From Diploptera punctata (taxonomy: Eukaryota; Arthropoda; Insecta; Blattodea; Blaberidae): DNA of 64,000 nucleotides. The notes below the pieces were generated by a model. That model was not told the DNA's origin and made no database searches. It saw nothing but the letters and a program-made list of their open reading frames with translations. Each line of letters begins with the position of its first letter. The first letter of the stretch is position 1. The stretch covers positions 1,745,501 to 1,809,500 of the forward strand of contig JASPKZ010003845.1 in the NCBI GenBank assembly GCA_030220185.1, read 5' to 3'. Both the position numbers and the translations under genes were made by a program. Below are positions 20,867 through 32,156 of the stretch, in pieces.

Positions 20867-21857
20867 AATTATCTTTGTCAAACATAAACGTGTTCTTTTA
20901 GATTTACATTTTTTTAACGTGAACAATATAAAGGGTAAAATGTGACAGAAATTGTGTAAGGTATTTTAAAAGTTGTGTTGTGTAGTATACTTCAGCCTAT
21001 GCGCATAGTCTATGGTTGGGACTTAGAAAATTGTTCGTGTTTGCGTCACAATATTGGAAAGTTTTCCATTCCTTGTTTTTTTTGTGTCAATGGTGGCTTT
21101 CTTCGTGGCACCGTAAATGCATTAAGAAATTATCGTTAATTTGTCAATTTTATGTTTTTTTTTTAAGCTGTAATACGTGAGCCGTGTCTCAACATTTCCA
21201 CTGGGATAGAAAAGTTTTTAGCACGTAGTTGATTCTCATTGGCTGGAAAAATGGGCGTTGGTCGTTTTGTCATGTAAGTTCAATAGTGATTTTGTACCTT
21301 CAAGCATTAAAATAGTTTTTATCATATTTTTATAGACGGTTTAGCATCTAAGGAAGACATCGCGTCTATTTATTTTTAATTGGCTGCTAGTGCAAATAGC
21401 AGGGTAACAGTTTAGATTATTTATTTATTTTATCTGATAGAGTAACGTCTTCTCTTCCGCCTTACCAGGGTTGAATTATGTATATTATAATTATGAATTA
21501 ACTACATGTTGGTTAGTAATACATAATAGACATAGGCTACACAATATAGAATTCAAGGAAAGAAAGAAAAAACTATAATGGTAATCTATAATTTTATTAA
21601 ATAATTGGCTTGATAAAGAAAGTGTAAAATATAAAATAATAAAAGTATAGGCTACATGGAACATGGTTGAGTTTTTTTTTTTTTACTGTTTTGAGTTGGG
21701 CAGTCCTTGATATTCAAGGAGAGGGAATTCCAGTGAGGGGTGGCTGAAACAAAGAAGGGTGAGGAACAGCTAGAGTTAAATACGAACAATGAATGTTTCT
21801 AAGTTCTGTAGAATCATAATGTGCATGTGCAAACGATTTAATGAAACTTCCATTAGA
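20865..21857. other. Unassigned interval, possible 5' exon
   Basis: The stretch around 21170-21280 is slightly richer in CpG than its surroundings. It has an ATTGGCTGG CCAAT-type motif followed by AAAAATGGGCGTTGG and a good donor-like CATGTAAGTTC. These fit a first exon but nothing confirms it. A LINE/SINE-type tail lies near 21420-21475. Confidence 0.2.
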
Positions 21858-21937
21858 TGGCATACATGTGTGAAATTAGTATGATCAGCCTTTGTAATGG
21901 CATACATGTGTGAAATTAGTATGATCAGCCTTTGTAA
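21858..21937. repeat. 40-bp perfect tandem duplication
   Basis: Two identical head-to-tail copies of a 40-bp unit starting TGGCATACATGTGTGAAATT. Confidence 0.95.
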
Positions 21938-23230
21938 TAAATTCCCAAACGTTTAAAAGAAATGGATTTACACCTTCCCCTTCTCCAAAATAAATTGGTA
22001 TGCGTATTATTAAATAAAGTGTAAACTAATATGTACACTAACTTGTCCCAACTGAACCTAATAAAATGTAGTGAGTGAATATACATTTCTTAAAATATAT
22101 TTTTGGTTGTTGGTCATTTCGATTTCACTGATATTTCTGCCATCTAGCAGAAGTTTATTTAAGCATTTGCACATGCGCACAACCATTCCGTAGAATTTTG
22201 ATAAAAAGAAAAAGTATTAAGATAAATGCAAGCAATTTGCGTACGTAGTTGTATTTAATAATTGTAATGAAATGTTATAAGTAGAACTCGGAAGTGGAGG
22301 AAAAATCATTTGTTCATCATGTCTGAAGACTAGGCCCAACTTAATATCTATACATTTTGGGTCAGTGTAGACCAGAAAATGGTGGGTTTTATTTGTCATT
22401 TTTCGACTTTTTTTTGTTTCTTCGTCAATTTTTAGCCTTTTTTTTAGGTCCTAACGGCTTTTTTTGCAATTTTATCCTAATTTGTCTACATTTATACCAT
22501 TTGTATAATTCAAGTATCTGCAGTCTTGTCACAATCTCAACTTGTTTTAAAAACACTATCTAGTTTTACTTACTAAAGAGTTTTCACATTGCAAACATTT
22601 TGTTTGCGAGAAACTGTTGAACCCTAAAAAGTATCCATTATTTTTAATCAGCCTACTGACTGCCTGATATCCATTACATCGCTGAATTCATTCTAGGTGG
22701 AAAAAAATTGTTCATTCGAAATTCTCCAAGAAATTTATTTTTAATGAACACAGAATTCCATTTTGAAACTATATGGAATTTAAAAAATAAAGTATGAAAA
22801 AAGAAGAATTTTCAGTCATTTATTTCTTTTTTTGCAATGTATGTTGCTTTTCACTAGATTTTTGTACTTTTTAAATATTATTTTATTATGTACATAGAAA
22901 ATACAGTTGAATATAAAATCATATAATTTGAAATTGCCTTTTTATATCCTTTTTTTCTTCTGTTTTTAAGTTTTTTAGGGTATCTTTAAGTCTTTTATAG
23001 GCTTTTATAGGTCCTCATCTTCTGAGCTCTAGTCATTGCAAGACATTTAAAATAATACAAAATGTTAGTAAAGATGGAATAGAACAACAGTATTGCAAAA
23101 ATGTACATAAATCATAGGTCGAGATATTAAAAACTTGAGCCAATTTTTGTTTGTAATTTGTTGTAAATAAGGTCGTACTATGTTCTGTAGCATTGCTGTT
23201 TCTATAATGTACTCGTACTTTAATTCTGTA
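21938..23230. other. Unassigned AT-rich interval
   Basis: No gene, RNA or known repeat recognised. Frames in this stretch are poly-Phe type translations of T-rich DNA. Confidence 0.5.
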
Positions 23231-23316
23231 GGTATGCCTGTGTTTGGAGATAGCATGGAGTTCAACTGCAAAAAGAAAATGGCAGCCATCTGGTCCTAAG
23301 AATATTCTGGTAAAGG
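23231..23316 (+). other. Weak candidate exon
   Basis: An acceptor-like TTAATTCTGTAG precedes and a donor-like AAAG|GTAGGTGT follows an 86-base stretch that is open in one frame and reads KRKWQPSGPKNILVK at its end. I recognise no domain. Chance splice-like sites are common in DNA of this composition, so confidence is low. Confidence 0.2.
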
Positions 23317-23704
23317 TAGGTGTAGCAATTTTCTCCTGTGCTCTTAATTTGTTAAAATGTATGGATATGGATAATAAGCAAGGTCAACTAGATGATGTTG
23401 CTTCTTTAACCTGTTTTGGTTTAACATACAACTACTATTAAGCCAACTGATTAGTTTTAAATCTTAAAATTTAAACATCTTTCTTTGAATTTGATTCTCA
23501 GCAGATTAATTAGCGGTTTCTCATATTCTTTTTTGTTTTATTTTTTACAAATTATGACTGAGGTATTATTTATTATGAAAAATTGTATGTCCTCATCTGA
23601 TATCCTTCTTATAATAGGGATATGAGGTGATACAACATTTCTTAAATAAATTCTGATATTTTTTTTCTTTAAAAATATGAATTTGATTCATTTTAATTTG
23701 AGTT

Positions 23705-23754
<50 letters not shown>

Positions 23755-23884
23755 GATAATTTACTTTAATTATATATCTGTATTATGATGTTACATATTT
23801 TCCAGTATCTAATAGTTTTTTTTCACTTGAATTGAAGAGAAAGCCTTCTGCCTCACTGCCAATTTAATTATATATTTGTGTGCA

Positions 23885-24060
23885 TTGCCACCAGGCATTC
23901 TCTCCTACTTCTGGTATTCTCTTCTGACATTAGTGGAATTGTAGCAAATTTGTGAGGTTGGGCATTACTCCTATGATACGTTGGATGATAAATGATAACA
24001 AGCAGCAGGAGAATCTTAAACTTAACCTAAATTTTAGACCACAGGAATAATTCCCTTATT
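23885..24060 (-). mobile_element. SINE A fragment (first duplicate)
   Basis: The minus strand carries the SINE A body blocks TAAATTTTAGGTTAAG, ATTCTCCTGCTG, ATCATTTATCATCC and GCCTGGTGGCAATG. Confidence 0.75.
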
Positions 24061-24274
24061 GGGAAAAGCAGATTAATTAGCGGTTTCTCATATTCTTTTT
24101 TGTTTTATTTTTTACAAATTATGACTGAGGTATTATTTATTATGAAAAATTGTATGTCCTCATCTGATATCCTTCTTATAATAGGGATATGAGGTGATAC
24201 AACATTTCTTAAATAAATTCTGATATTTTTTTTCTTTAAAAATATGAATTTGATTCATTTTAATTTGAGTTTAT

Positions 24275-24305
<31 letters not shown>

Positions 24306-24444
24306 GATAATTTACTTTAATTATATATCTGTATTATGATGTTACATATTTTCCAGTATCTAATAGTTTTTTTTCACTTGAATTGAAGAGAAAGCCTTCT
24401 GCCTCACTGCCAATTTAATTATATATTTGTGTGCATTGCCACCA

Positions 24445-24620
24445 GGCATTCTCCTACTTCTGGTATTCTCTTCTGACATTAGTGGAGATGAAGGTAGCAA
24501 ATTTGTGAGGTTGGGCATTGCTCGGCTAGTGATACTTTGGAATGATAAATGATACCGGCGTCAGCAGGAGAATCTTAAACTTAACCTAAAGTTGAGACCA
24601 CAGGAATAATTCCCTTATTG
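24445..24620 (-). mobile_element. SINE A fragment (second duplicate)
   Basis: Same element as in the first duplicate, with CpG-containing differences (GCTCGGCTAG, ACCGGCG). Confidence 0.75.
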
Positions 24621-24649
24621 TGAACATTTTTGGTAGTCTTAGTTGTAGT

Positions 24650-24710
24650 TAAACTCCACGACCTTGTGGTCTGTAGTCAGAAGCTCTGACCACAACGCCC
24701 CTCGATCTGG
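24650..24710 (-). repeat. tRNA-like SINE head remnant
   Basis: The minus strand has an A-box-like GTTGTGGTCAGAGC and a degraded B-box area AAGGTCGTGGAGTTTAAC. The translated form RGVVVRASDY is a well-known artefact of such SINE heads in gene predictions. Confidence 0.5.
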
Positions 24711-25194
24711 TTTCATTATTACCACAACCGCCGCCTGAGCACGTACCATTACATGTTAGTATATGGGTCGCCAGGGGTAGAATTGTTACTGCAATAAAAA
24801 TCAAAACTGGGTTAAAGCAAAAGTAACAGTAGATTTCCCGTAACTCCCTAGAACATGTTAGAAAATTCCCGTAACTTATAATAAAATAAAACCCAGTAAT
24901 ATCTTTCCACAAGTTAAACATTATACGTTAATGCTCAACTGCTGCCATAGAACAGACGTTAATTACAATTTCCATAACCCTTATACATTTCCCGGAAAAT
25001 TTGCACTTACTAGCGTGAAATATTTTCAAAGTCCTATAGAACAACAGTGCATTTGCGCCAGAGTTTATAGAACCAGCGATAACCCACAATCGAACCACAT
25101 ATCAATAGCATCCCCCAGCCTTTCTATTCGTCGCAATGAAATTGAAACTGACCACTATTTGCAATAAATCCACCAATCTTGTCCTTGTCTTTTA

Positions 25195-25590
25195 CGCCCA
25201 TGTTTTCCCTTTACAGAGATTTCGGCGCTCTCCTCCCCCTCCAGGAAGAGATTGAATCATGATAATTTAGTTACACATGTTTTCGTATAGATGTCATTTG
25301 AGTGGTCAGTGGTCAGCGTTCCGCCTCATACTGACATCTAGGAAACACAACGGAGTAGCTATGACCCAGAAAATCCGGTAGAATTTTGGCTTAGAGGCCT
25401 TTATACATTCATTCATCTTAAATGATCTTTAAGCGAGCCTTAAAGTATTCATACTTTACTGTCCCTACCGGAGACTTTCTCCTGTGGATTGGTTGAATCC
25501 ATCACTAAAAAATTCATCGGCCCCCTGCCGGGTTTGAACCCGCGACCGCTGCTGTACCAGAGGCAGAAGGAGTAAAACCACTATGTTAAA
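25195..25590 (-). mobile_element. SINE B, near full length
   Basis: Reverse complement of the 7.2 kb family: the end block TTTTCCCTTTACAGAGAT, then CGTATAGATGTCATTTGAG, CATCTAGGAAAC and the head GCCGGGTTTGAACCCGCGAC. Diverged but keeps CpGs in the head. Confidence 0.88.
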
Positions 25591-25599
25591 ATTATAGTA

Positions 25600-26751
25600 A
25601 TAATGTTAACATTACCGAAGACGTTTCTTAACAATGGTTATACACTTATCACTCCCTAACACTGATCCAACCAACGATAACCCAAAACAGCGATAGAAAA
25701 ATTATAGATTAAGTAATATACTCTGTGGAGAAAATAGCATCGCAATATTGTCTAACAGTGGCATAATATTATGATTTGCATATTTAAATAAATACTTCAA
25801 AATTGTCTAATAATGTTATAAAAATTGTTTGAAAAAGTTTAAAATATTAAATGTTAGTAAATACAGAAGAAGAGCTATAGTTTACAACAATATAACTGAA
25901 AAAAAAGCGCTAGTAGAAGTGCAGTTGAGTCCATTTCCTCCATAAGTTAAAACATTCAATTTATAACAGTTATTACTATTGCATTATGATTATTATTAAA
26001 CACTTTAACCTTATATTTTTCTAGGTAATAAGTAAGTTCACTATTTGTTTATCTATAAAGAAGCAACATCTTATAGTAAATGACGTTGTTTAGAATATTT
26101 TATTTTGTAAAAGTGAGTGTTTATGAACATAGTTTTGAATGGTTTTAATTAAGCTTAACCTTAAATCTTGTCTTACAGCCATATTTCAATATTCACTGTC
26201 CTCTTTTTTTTAAAGTAATAGGTATAGGCTAGGAATCTGATGTTGGCTATTTCGTTTAGTAAAAATTAAGTAAGAACTTGTTATGAATAAAGTTCTTAAA
26301 TATTATTTTGAAAGTAAATCTTTATTAACAGTTTATTATGCACAGTCATGTAGGTCAGACATGCTTCATCTAGTAGACTGGTTGTTTACAAAAGAGACAT
26401 GTTAGTTTATTTTTTGCGGGGCCTGCAGTAGAACTCACTGTAGACTACAGTTTGTCTAATATTGCATATTATTGCAGTTTTGTCAATATACATTGTTGTC
26501 TTCTCTATGTTATGAAAAATGTATATAATTTTGAATTTAATTTCGCATATCATAGCTACAGTACTAAGAATAAAGTTAATATTTATATAGATATAAATAT
26601 TATATGACCCAAGAATTTTCTAAGAAAAAATGTAATTTCTCTCCTTTGGATTACAAAAGTTTGTCTTCTTTGGCCATAGTTACTACATTGTTGGCTAATC
26701 CTCTATATAGGTTAATGACTTTTTTACACGCTTTATATTAGCTTGACCTGT
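25600..26751. other. Unassigned AT-rich interval
   Basis: No coding signal and no repeat family recognised. Confidence 0.5.
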
Positions 26752-27258
26752 ATCTATCTATCTATCTATCTATGTAACGGAATCTTTCAACGCGATTTTC
26801 ACCCACTTAAAATCATTGGATCGACTTGAAACTTTGTATATTTGTAGAGGACCCGTGACAATACAATAATTTCATATTTATTTTCTAAAATCCTGGCCAT
26901 AATCATCAGAACATCAAAAAAAGTGTTTTTGTATCAATGTAACGGAATCTTTCAACGCGATTTTCACCCACTTAGAAACATTGGATCGACTTGAAACTTT
27001 GTATGCTTGTAGAGGACCCGTGACAATACAATAATTTCATATTTATTTTCTAAAATCCTGGCCATAATCATCATAAAATAAAAAAAAAGTGTTTTTGTAT
27101 CAATGTAACGGAATCTTTCAACGCGATTTTCACCCACTTGAAACATTGGATCGACTTGAAACTTTGTATACGTGTAGAGGACCCGTGACAATACAATAAT
27201 TGCATATTTTGTTTCTAAAATCCTGGCCAGAATCATCCGAAAATCAAAAAAATGCAAA
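26752..27258. repeat. 165-bp tandem repeat, three units, preceded by (TCTA)n
   Basis: A (TCTA)5 tract (26752-26773) leads into three units starting GTAACGGAATCTTTCAACGC at 26774, 26939 and 27105 (periods 165 and 166). The units are about 90 percent alike by eye. The minus-strand frame across them simply repeats itself (TKFQVDPMF twice) and is not a gene. Confidence 0.95.
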
Positions 27259-27299
27259 CTGGTATAATAGGTTGCGAACTAGTCGAGTTTTTAGTCAAT

Positions 27300-27391
27300 C
27301 GTTGTAAGAACTCAGTTGGTAGAGCAGTGAACTCTTAGTGGTATATAATTTCAGTAATCCATACGTCGCTGGTTCAAATCCGGCTGGGAGG
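27300..27391 (+). pseudogene. tRNA-Tyr pseudogene retaining an intron-like insert
   Basis: CTCAGTTGGTAGAGC (D arm), an anticodon-loop region with CTTAG followed by about 16 bp (TGGTATATAATTTCAG), then AATCCATACGTCGCTGGTTC and a T arm GGTTCAAATCC. This matches the layout of eukaryotic tRNA-Tyr genes, which carry an intron next to the anticodon. The GTA anticodon seems changed to TTA and the acceptor strands do not pair. A T7 run follows, as at polymerase III terminators. Confidence 0.65.
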
Positions 27392-27530
27392 GTTTTTTTA
27401 TAGAAGAGTATTACTTTTAGCTCATACTACAATAGTATCGAATTTAAAGATATTTACATTTTTACCTTATTCTGCAAAATATTAATAATAAGTTGGTAAG
27501 AGGCACTCGAAAGAGCATTAAGTTATAAGT

Positions 27531-29836
27531 TTATGATTTGTCTTTTATGAGTTCGTTCAGTGATCCTGTCCATATTCTGCATTGTTTGTAATGGTATCGC
27601 TCACACTTTTGGTCGCATATCTTGCATTCACACGAATCACTCGGTTGGTGGAATTTTGTATTTTTGCACATTTTGTGATGATATCCGTGTGTTGCTAAAC
27701 CTATGATTCTGTGCCTTTGTGGTTGGTTACTTCCAGTCCAATCTCTGTTTACCATGGCATCTGAGACGTAGAAATCTTCGTCGATCTCTTTTTCTCTCTG
27801 TTTTTTTTCGATGACTTTCTTATATGGCTCCGTTGCTGGCAGTAGTATCCTTTGCCTTAGGTCCTCTAGGAAGAAGGTTTCTCTGGCTAGCATATAGGTC
27901 ATTCTATTTGGTGTGTATTTGCTTGCACCTAGTGCCTTTTTGATGAATCTTGGTTTTACTTTTTCTAACCTCTCCAAATCGCTGGTCGATAGTTTCTCCC
28001 ATATCAGTTCTATCCCGTAGGTGACGATCGGGGTGATCACTGATGCGAATAATTTCATGGCTGTGACTAATTTTAACGATGTGATGTCTTTGATACTGCA
28101 CATAGCTCTTATAGCTGCTGCTGCTCTCTCCTGCACATGTGCGCTGAAAGACTTTGTTGTTGGCTGCAGTGCTATGCCTAAATATCTGAATTTGTTGACC
28201 ATTCTTATCGGTTCTTCTCCTAGTTTTAGAATATCACTTGCCGCTGTTCTTCCTCCTTTCTTGAAAACCATTTGTACGGTCTTGTTGCTGTTTATCTTGA
28301 ACTCATTTTCCATAGCCCATCGTTGTATCCCATCTATGCCTTTTTGCAATTCTTCTTTGTTTCGTGCTCCAATGGCCATGTCGTCTGCATACATTACCAG
28401 CGTGGTCCCGTTTGTTGCTTTCCCAATGTCAGCCGTCATTATGTTAAATAGTAGCGGGCTGATGGGGTCTCCTTGTAGTATCCCATTAGTTTGCATAACC
28501 TCGTCTGATGCCGCAACCTCATCTGTTATTTGTAACCAGTTTCGCCTCATTATGTCGTGTACTATTCCAACAATGGGGTGCTCGTTTCCAATCATAATCT
28601 ATGAAGACCACGTAGTATTTCCCTTTCGGTCTGTTGAGGGCTGCTTCTATCTCATATAATAATGCGGATGCTGCTTGCATAGTGGATTTTCCTTTCCTAA
28701 ATCCGAATTGGTTATCTGGGATGTTTAATTTTGTGATGTCCATCAATCTGTTTGTAAGTATCTTCATAAAGATTTTGAACAGGGTGTTCTCCAGTACAAC
28801 GCCTCTGTATGAGTTCATGTCTTCCGTGTTTCCTTTACCTTTATACAGCATTTTCAGGGTAGCCCTTCTCCATTGTTCTGGTATGGTTCTCGTCTCTAGG
28901 CATTTGTTAAACAGTTCTTTCCATATTGATATTAGCACGTCAGCTGATGCCTTTAGGTGTTCGTATGCTACTTGATCCGGTCCTGTGGCTTTTTTTATTT
29001 TTGCTTCTTTCACGCATTTGTTTATTTCATCCTCTGTGATTTCCATTTCCAGATTCAGGGTTCTTGGGTTCCTGGTAGTATTGGCTTCGTAGGCTTCTGT
29101 TCTGTTTCCTTCATTCAGTATTTTTGTGAAGTGGTTTTTCCCAATCGTCTATCGGTATTTCTTTCATCACTCCTCTGGGTTTCCTCCTTAAGACCAGGAA
29201 AGGGTCCTTTTCTGCTTCTTCGGCTAGCTGTTGGGCTTTCATTTCTATGTAATGGGTTTTCTTGTATTTTATTATGCTTTTGTACTGTTTTCTTTTCTGG
29301 GCGTATCGTTCCAGGTCTACTTGATTTTTGGATTCCTTTGCTTTGTTTAGTGCTTTTAGTGTTTCCTTCCGTTCTGTGTAGCACATCCAGTCGAACCACG
29401 GTTGTGCTCTTCTTTTTGATGTTGGTTGACAGGCGTTCCTTATAAGGTTGTTAGTGATGTCTAGTGCTTTGTCCAATTGGCCTTCCTTTATTCTCGTTTT
29501 AGCTTTATCTATATTCTCCGTGTTTTTTCGTATTTCTTCTACATCTAGTTTTCTTGATATCCTGTTTTTAGGGGTTTCCTTGTTTGGTCTATTTCTGGCC
29601 TTTGTATTTTCCAGTCTTGTTTCTATCGGTACATGTTTCCTGATGGGTGCTAAGTTTGATGACCATAACCCCTTTTGTTCTATTAATCTTAGATCTTTTC
29701 CCTTATATAGCAGTAAATCGATCGCGCTTGTTCCATTGTGCGCTATATATGTTGGCAGTTCCATCTTACTGGTTAGGGTGTAACCCTCTTCTCTCAGTGT
29801 CTCTAGAACTACTTCAGTCTTTGTGTTCTTATATTA
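27531..29836 (-). pseudogene. LINE K: endonuclease end, RT and zinc-finger C-terminus, frameshifted
   Basis: Read on the minus strand from 29836 downward: the end of an APE-type endonuclease (PTYIAHNGTSAIDLLLYKG), a long basic linker with PWFDWMC, then after a frame change (28519-29046) the RT fingers (KATGPDQVAYEHLK, YRGVVLENTLFKIF, DNQFGFRKGKST, YYVVFIDY). A deletion and frameshift at about 28590 remove the rest of motif A. The last frame (27531-28595) has GILQGDPISPLLFN, the catalytic YADD box, a YLGI thumb and a C-terminal C-x2-C-x7-H-x3-C zinc finger. Two frame changes and the deletion make it dead. The 5' side is cut at 29836 against a foldback element. Confidence 0.92.
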
Positions 29837-29845
29837 AAAGTAAAA

Positions 29846-30224
29846 AATAAATAATAGTTTTAAAAAACTAAAAGAACACGCTTTATTAGAAAACTAAAAA
29901 ATGAAAAATAATTTTAATTTCCAATACGCTTGGGATAAAATAAAGTGGTCAACAAAAAATCATCTCCAACACATATTGAGAGAGCTTACTTTTACCAATA
30001 TCTGTTTATTATCAAATATATTAATTGATATAGAGCACCCCACGCTTTTGATGGTAAAATTTTCTTTTTGTTGATAACTCTAATTTTATTCTATATGTGT
30101 TGGAGATGATTTTTTGTTGACCACTTTATTTTATCCGAAGCGTATTGGAAATTAAAATTATTTTTCATTTTTTAGTTTTCTAATAAAGCGTGTTCTTTTA
30201 GTTTTTTAAAACTATTATTTATTA
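29846..30224. mobile_element. Foldback/MITE, 130-bp arms
   Basis: The left arm (29846-29975) and right arm (30092-30224) are nearly perfect complements: AAAAGAACACGCTTTATTAG, CCAATACGC and CATCTCCAACACATAT with their complements. The spacer of about 115 bp is AT-rich. No coding sequence; superfamily unknown. Confidence 0.9.
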
Positions 30225-30318
30225 ATATTGTATAGACGTAATTATATTTTTATAAAATGTTTCATTTTTTATATTTTATTTGATTACTTCTATGAATAAT
30301 TGGTTTATGGAAATAAAT

Positions 30319-30390
<72 letters not shown>
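30319..30390. repeat. (TC)n microsatellite
   Basis: CT/TC run of 72 bases with a single phase slip near 30343. Confidence 0.97.
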
Positions 30391-30392
<2 letters not shown>

Positions 30393-30439
30393 TTATAAAG
30401 GTTTTAGGATTCAGATAGGTTTTTTGTAAGTAAACCAAA

Positions 30440-30615
30440 GTAAAAGCACCCGGTAGGTACGTCAACAATGAGATGGAGGAATAACATTAATCATGATTTG
30501 CGGGAAGTGAATTTTCGGAGAATAATTGGAAAATATTAGTTGAGAACAGGGATGTATGGAGAGCATGTGTGGCTTTGAACCTCTGGGTTTGATAGTACCG
30601 GTGTGTTAGAGAGGT
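30440..30615 (+). pseudogene. LINE family Q 3' end
   Basis: The last part of the family: GGTAGGTACGTCAACAATGA, a DVWRACVA-type reading and the terminal CTCTGGGTTTGATAGTACCG block. Same family as 8.8-9.2 and 46.8-47.25 kb. Confidence 0.7.
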
Positions 30616-30699
30616 TTTTCTAGAAGAGGGTATTCAGTCTGCTAATGTGAATTTCATTAAAAGAATATGAGAGTCGTATCAGTAAGAAGCAATTTATTA

Positions 30700-31060
30700 T
30701 TAACTCGCCGTAGCCGAGCGTTAAGGTAGGAAGCCTTGGCGCAGAGCTACGGGACTTGCGCTGGTTCGAGTCTCCATGGGGATAGAAATTTTCTCATAGT
30801 ATTTCGGCCAGTATGGGACCGGTGCCCACCCAGCATCGTGAGGCAATTTTGGGTAGCTACAATAAGTAGCGGCTCCAGGTTGAGGAACCAGCTATAACGG
30901 CTGGGGGACTCGACATGCTAACCACATGTCACCCCTACACTGGCTGTTGATCATCTACCTCTGTGATTGACACATGTGGATGTGAAGGGCCAGCAGCCGG
31001 CTGGTAAAAGGGCAACCGCTGAAAAGTGGAAAGACCCTCAATCGGATCGGATAATTTGCT
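30700..31060 (+). mobile_element. SINE E, longest copy
   Basis: The tRNA-like head has a long variable arm (CGCCGTAGCCGAGCG, B box GGTTCGAGTCTCC), as in class II tRNAs such as Leu or Ser. The body has CCAGTATGGGACCGGTGCCC, GGGTAGCTACAATAAGTAGC, CATGCTAACCACATGTCACC and TGTGATTGACACATGTGG. Other copies: 42.9, 44.8, 51.2, 56.9 kb (+) and a piece near 46.7 kb (-). Confidence 0.85.
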
Positions 31061-31144
31061 AATGGTAAATGTGCAGAAGTAATTAAAAGTAAACGTTGAA
31101 TTAGAAGAATATATTAAAATAAATGAATAAACTGCAGGTGAAAT

Positions 31145-31465
31145 GTAATATTAATACACATCCATCTATAGTAATTCTGCCCGAGGGCAGGTCTTTCACT
31201 GCAATCATAGCATTTTCATGCTATGCTTTGCAGTTTTACTAGGGAATTGTAGGTGTGGTAGCTTCTCGTTGCTTTCCACACCGATGACGGATGATGATGA
31301 TGATGGCCATATGATTTCGGGGACCATTTGGGCCTTAAAGTTTTCCGACATTTGTCTTACAGGTGAGGAAAAAACCCGATAAAAACCTCACCCAGAAAAA
31401 CTACCCTGACCGGGGATCGAACCCGGGCCCGCTGCATGCTACCTCGAGACCACAGCGGTGGACTT
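31145..31465 (-). mobile_element. SINE F, near full length
   Basis: On the minus strand: head CCACCGCTGTGGTCTCGAGG with B box GGGTTCGATCCCCGG, then CTGTAAGACAAATGTC, AATGGTCCCCGAAATC, (ATC)n, CACACCTACAATTCCC and a hairpin AGCATGAAAATGCT, ending in the GCAGTGAAAGACCTGCCC tail that it shares with a LINE at 32.2 kb. Confidence 0.92.
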
Positions 31466-31469
31466 TAAT

Positions 31470-32150
31470 ACACATGATATACTAATATATTAATGATTTA
31501 CTATTATTTTCTCATGTATTAGGTAATAAAATGATTATAGGTACAGAATGCTTGACAATTAATTTGTTACATTGGAACAAAATGAGTCTTTGGAATTAAT
31601 CTACTTTCTCTGCTGATTTAATGATAGCTAATTTCGATGAAGCCACAGTCTGAAATGCACTGACTTATCCACACAAAGGGCTTCAGCAATCAGTGCCCTT
31701 TTGCTTAATGGGTGAGAGTGCCATATGGAACAAGGCTGAACCACATTGAGGGCCCAGAATGTTCTCCTTAAGTAAGGATGCACATAGTATTGGCGGGTGT
31801 AAGTGGTGTCTCAATTCCCACATTCTCTAAAATGCATTAAATCATCAAATATAGTTCTATTAAATTGGTAATATAATTTATATTGTTATACGTGTATATT
31901 AACACATTTTAAGAATCATGCATTACTATCGCAGCACAGTATACAAGTTACAAGCCACAGGTTATAAACTAATTTGATTCATATGGAATATTTTTAATAA
32001 ATTCTTCTATTACATCTTATGGAGCTAACATTTCTTTTTTTAATATCACCAGGTTATTTTTTATGTAATTTTAGGGATTGTTTCCTGGCATTGGTATAAT
32101 TGTAACCCACTTCTGAAATTGGAGTACCTTAAAGACAGAGTTACATTTTA
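31470..32150. other. Unassigned interval
   Basis: No gene, RNA or known repeat recognised. Confidence 0.5.
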
Positions 32151-32156
32151 GATACA

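Larger units (their letters stand above)
23501..24624. repeat. 567-bp tandem duplication
   Basis: Copy 1 (23501-24067) and copy 2 (24068 to about 24624) both start GCAGATTAATTAGCGG and run collinearly through GATATCCTTCTTATAATAGG, a (TA)n tract and a reversed SINE A. The copies differ in (TA)n length (about 41 against 23 bases) and by several differences inside the SINE. Confidence 0.95.

Noticed and set aside
24649..24921. Protein ending RGVVVRASDYRPQGRGV
   Set aside because: This peptide is the well-known translation of a tRNA-derived SINE head.
26774..27258. CRISPR-like array
   Set aside because: Direct repeats are contiguous 165-bp units with no unique spacers, and the context is clearly eukaryotic.
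28021..29445. Several long plus-strand frames rich in Leu, Phe and Ser
   Set aside because: They lie antisense to LINE K, whose minus-strand frames carry the RT, endonuclease and zinc-finger motifs.
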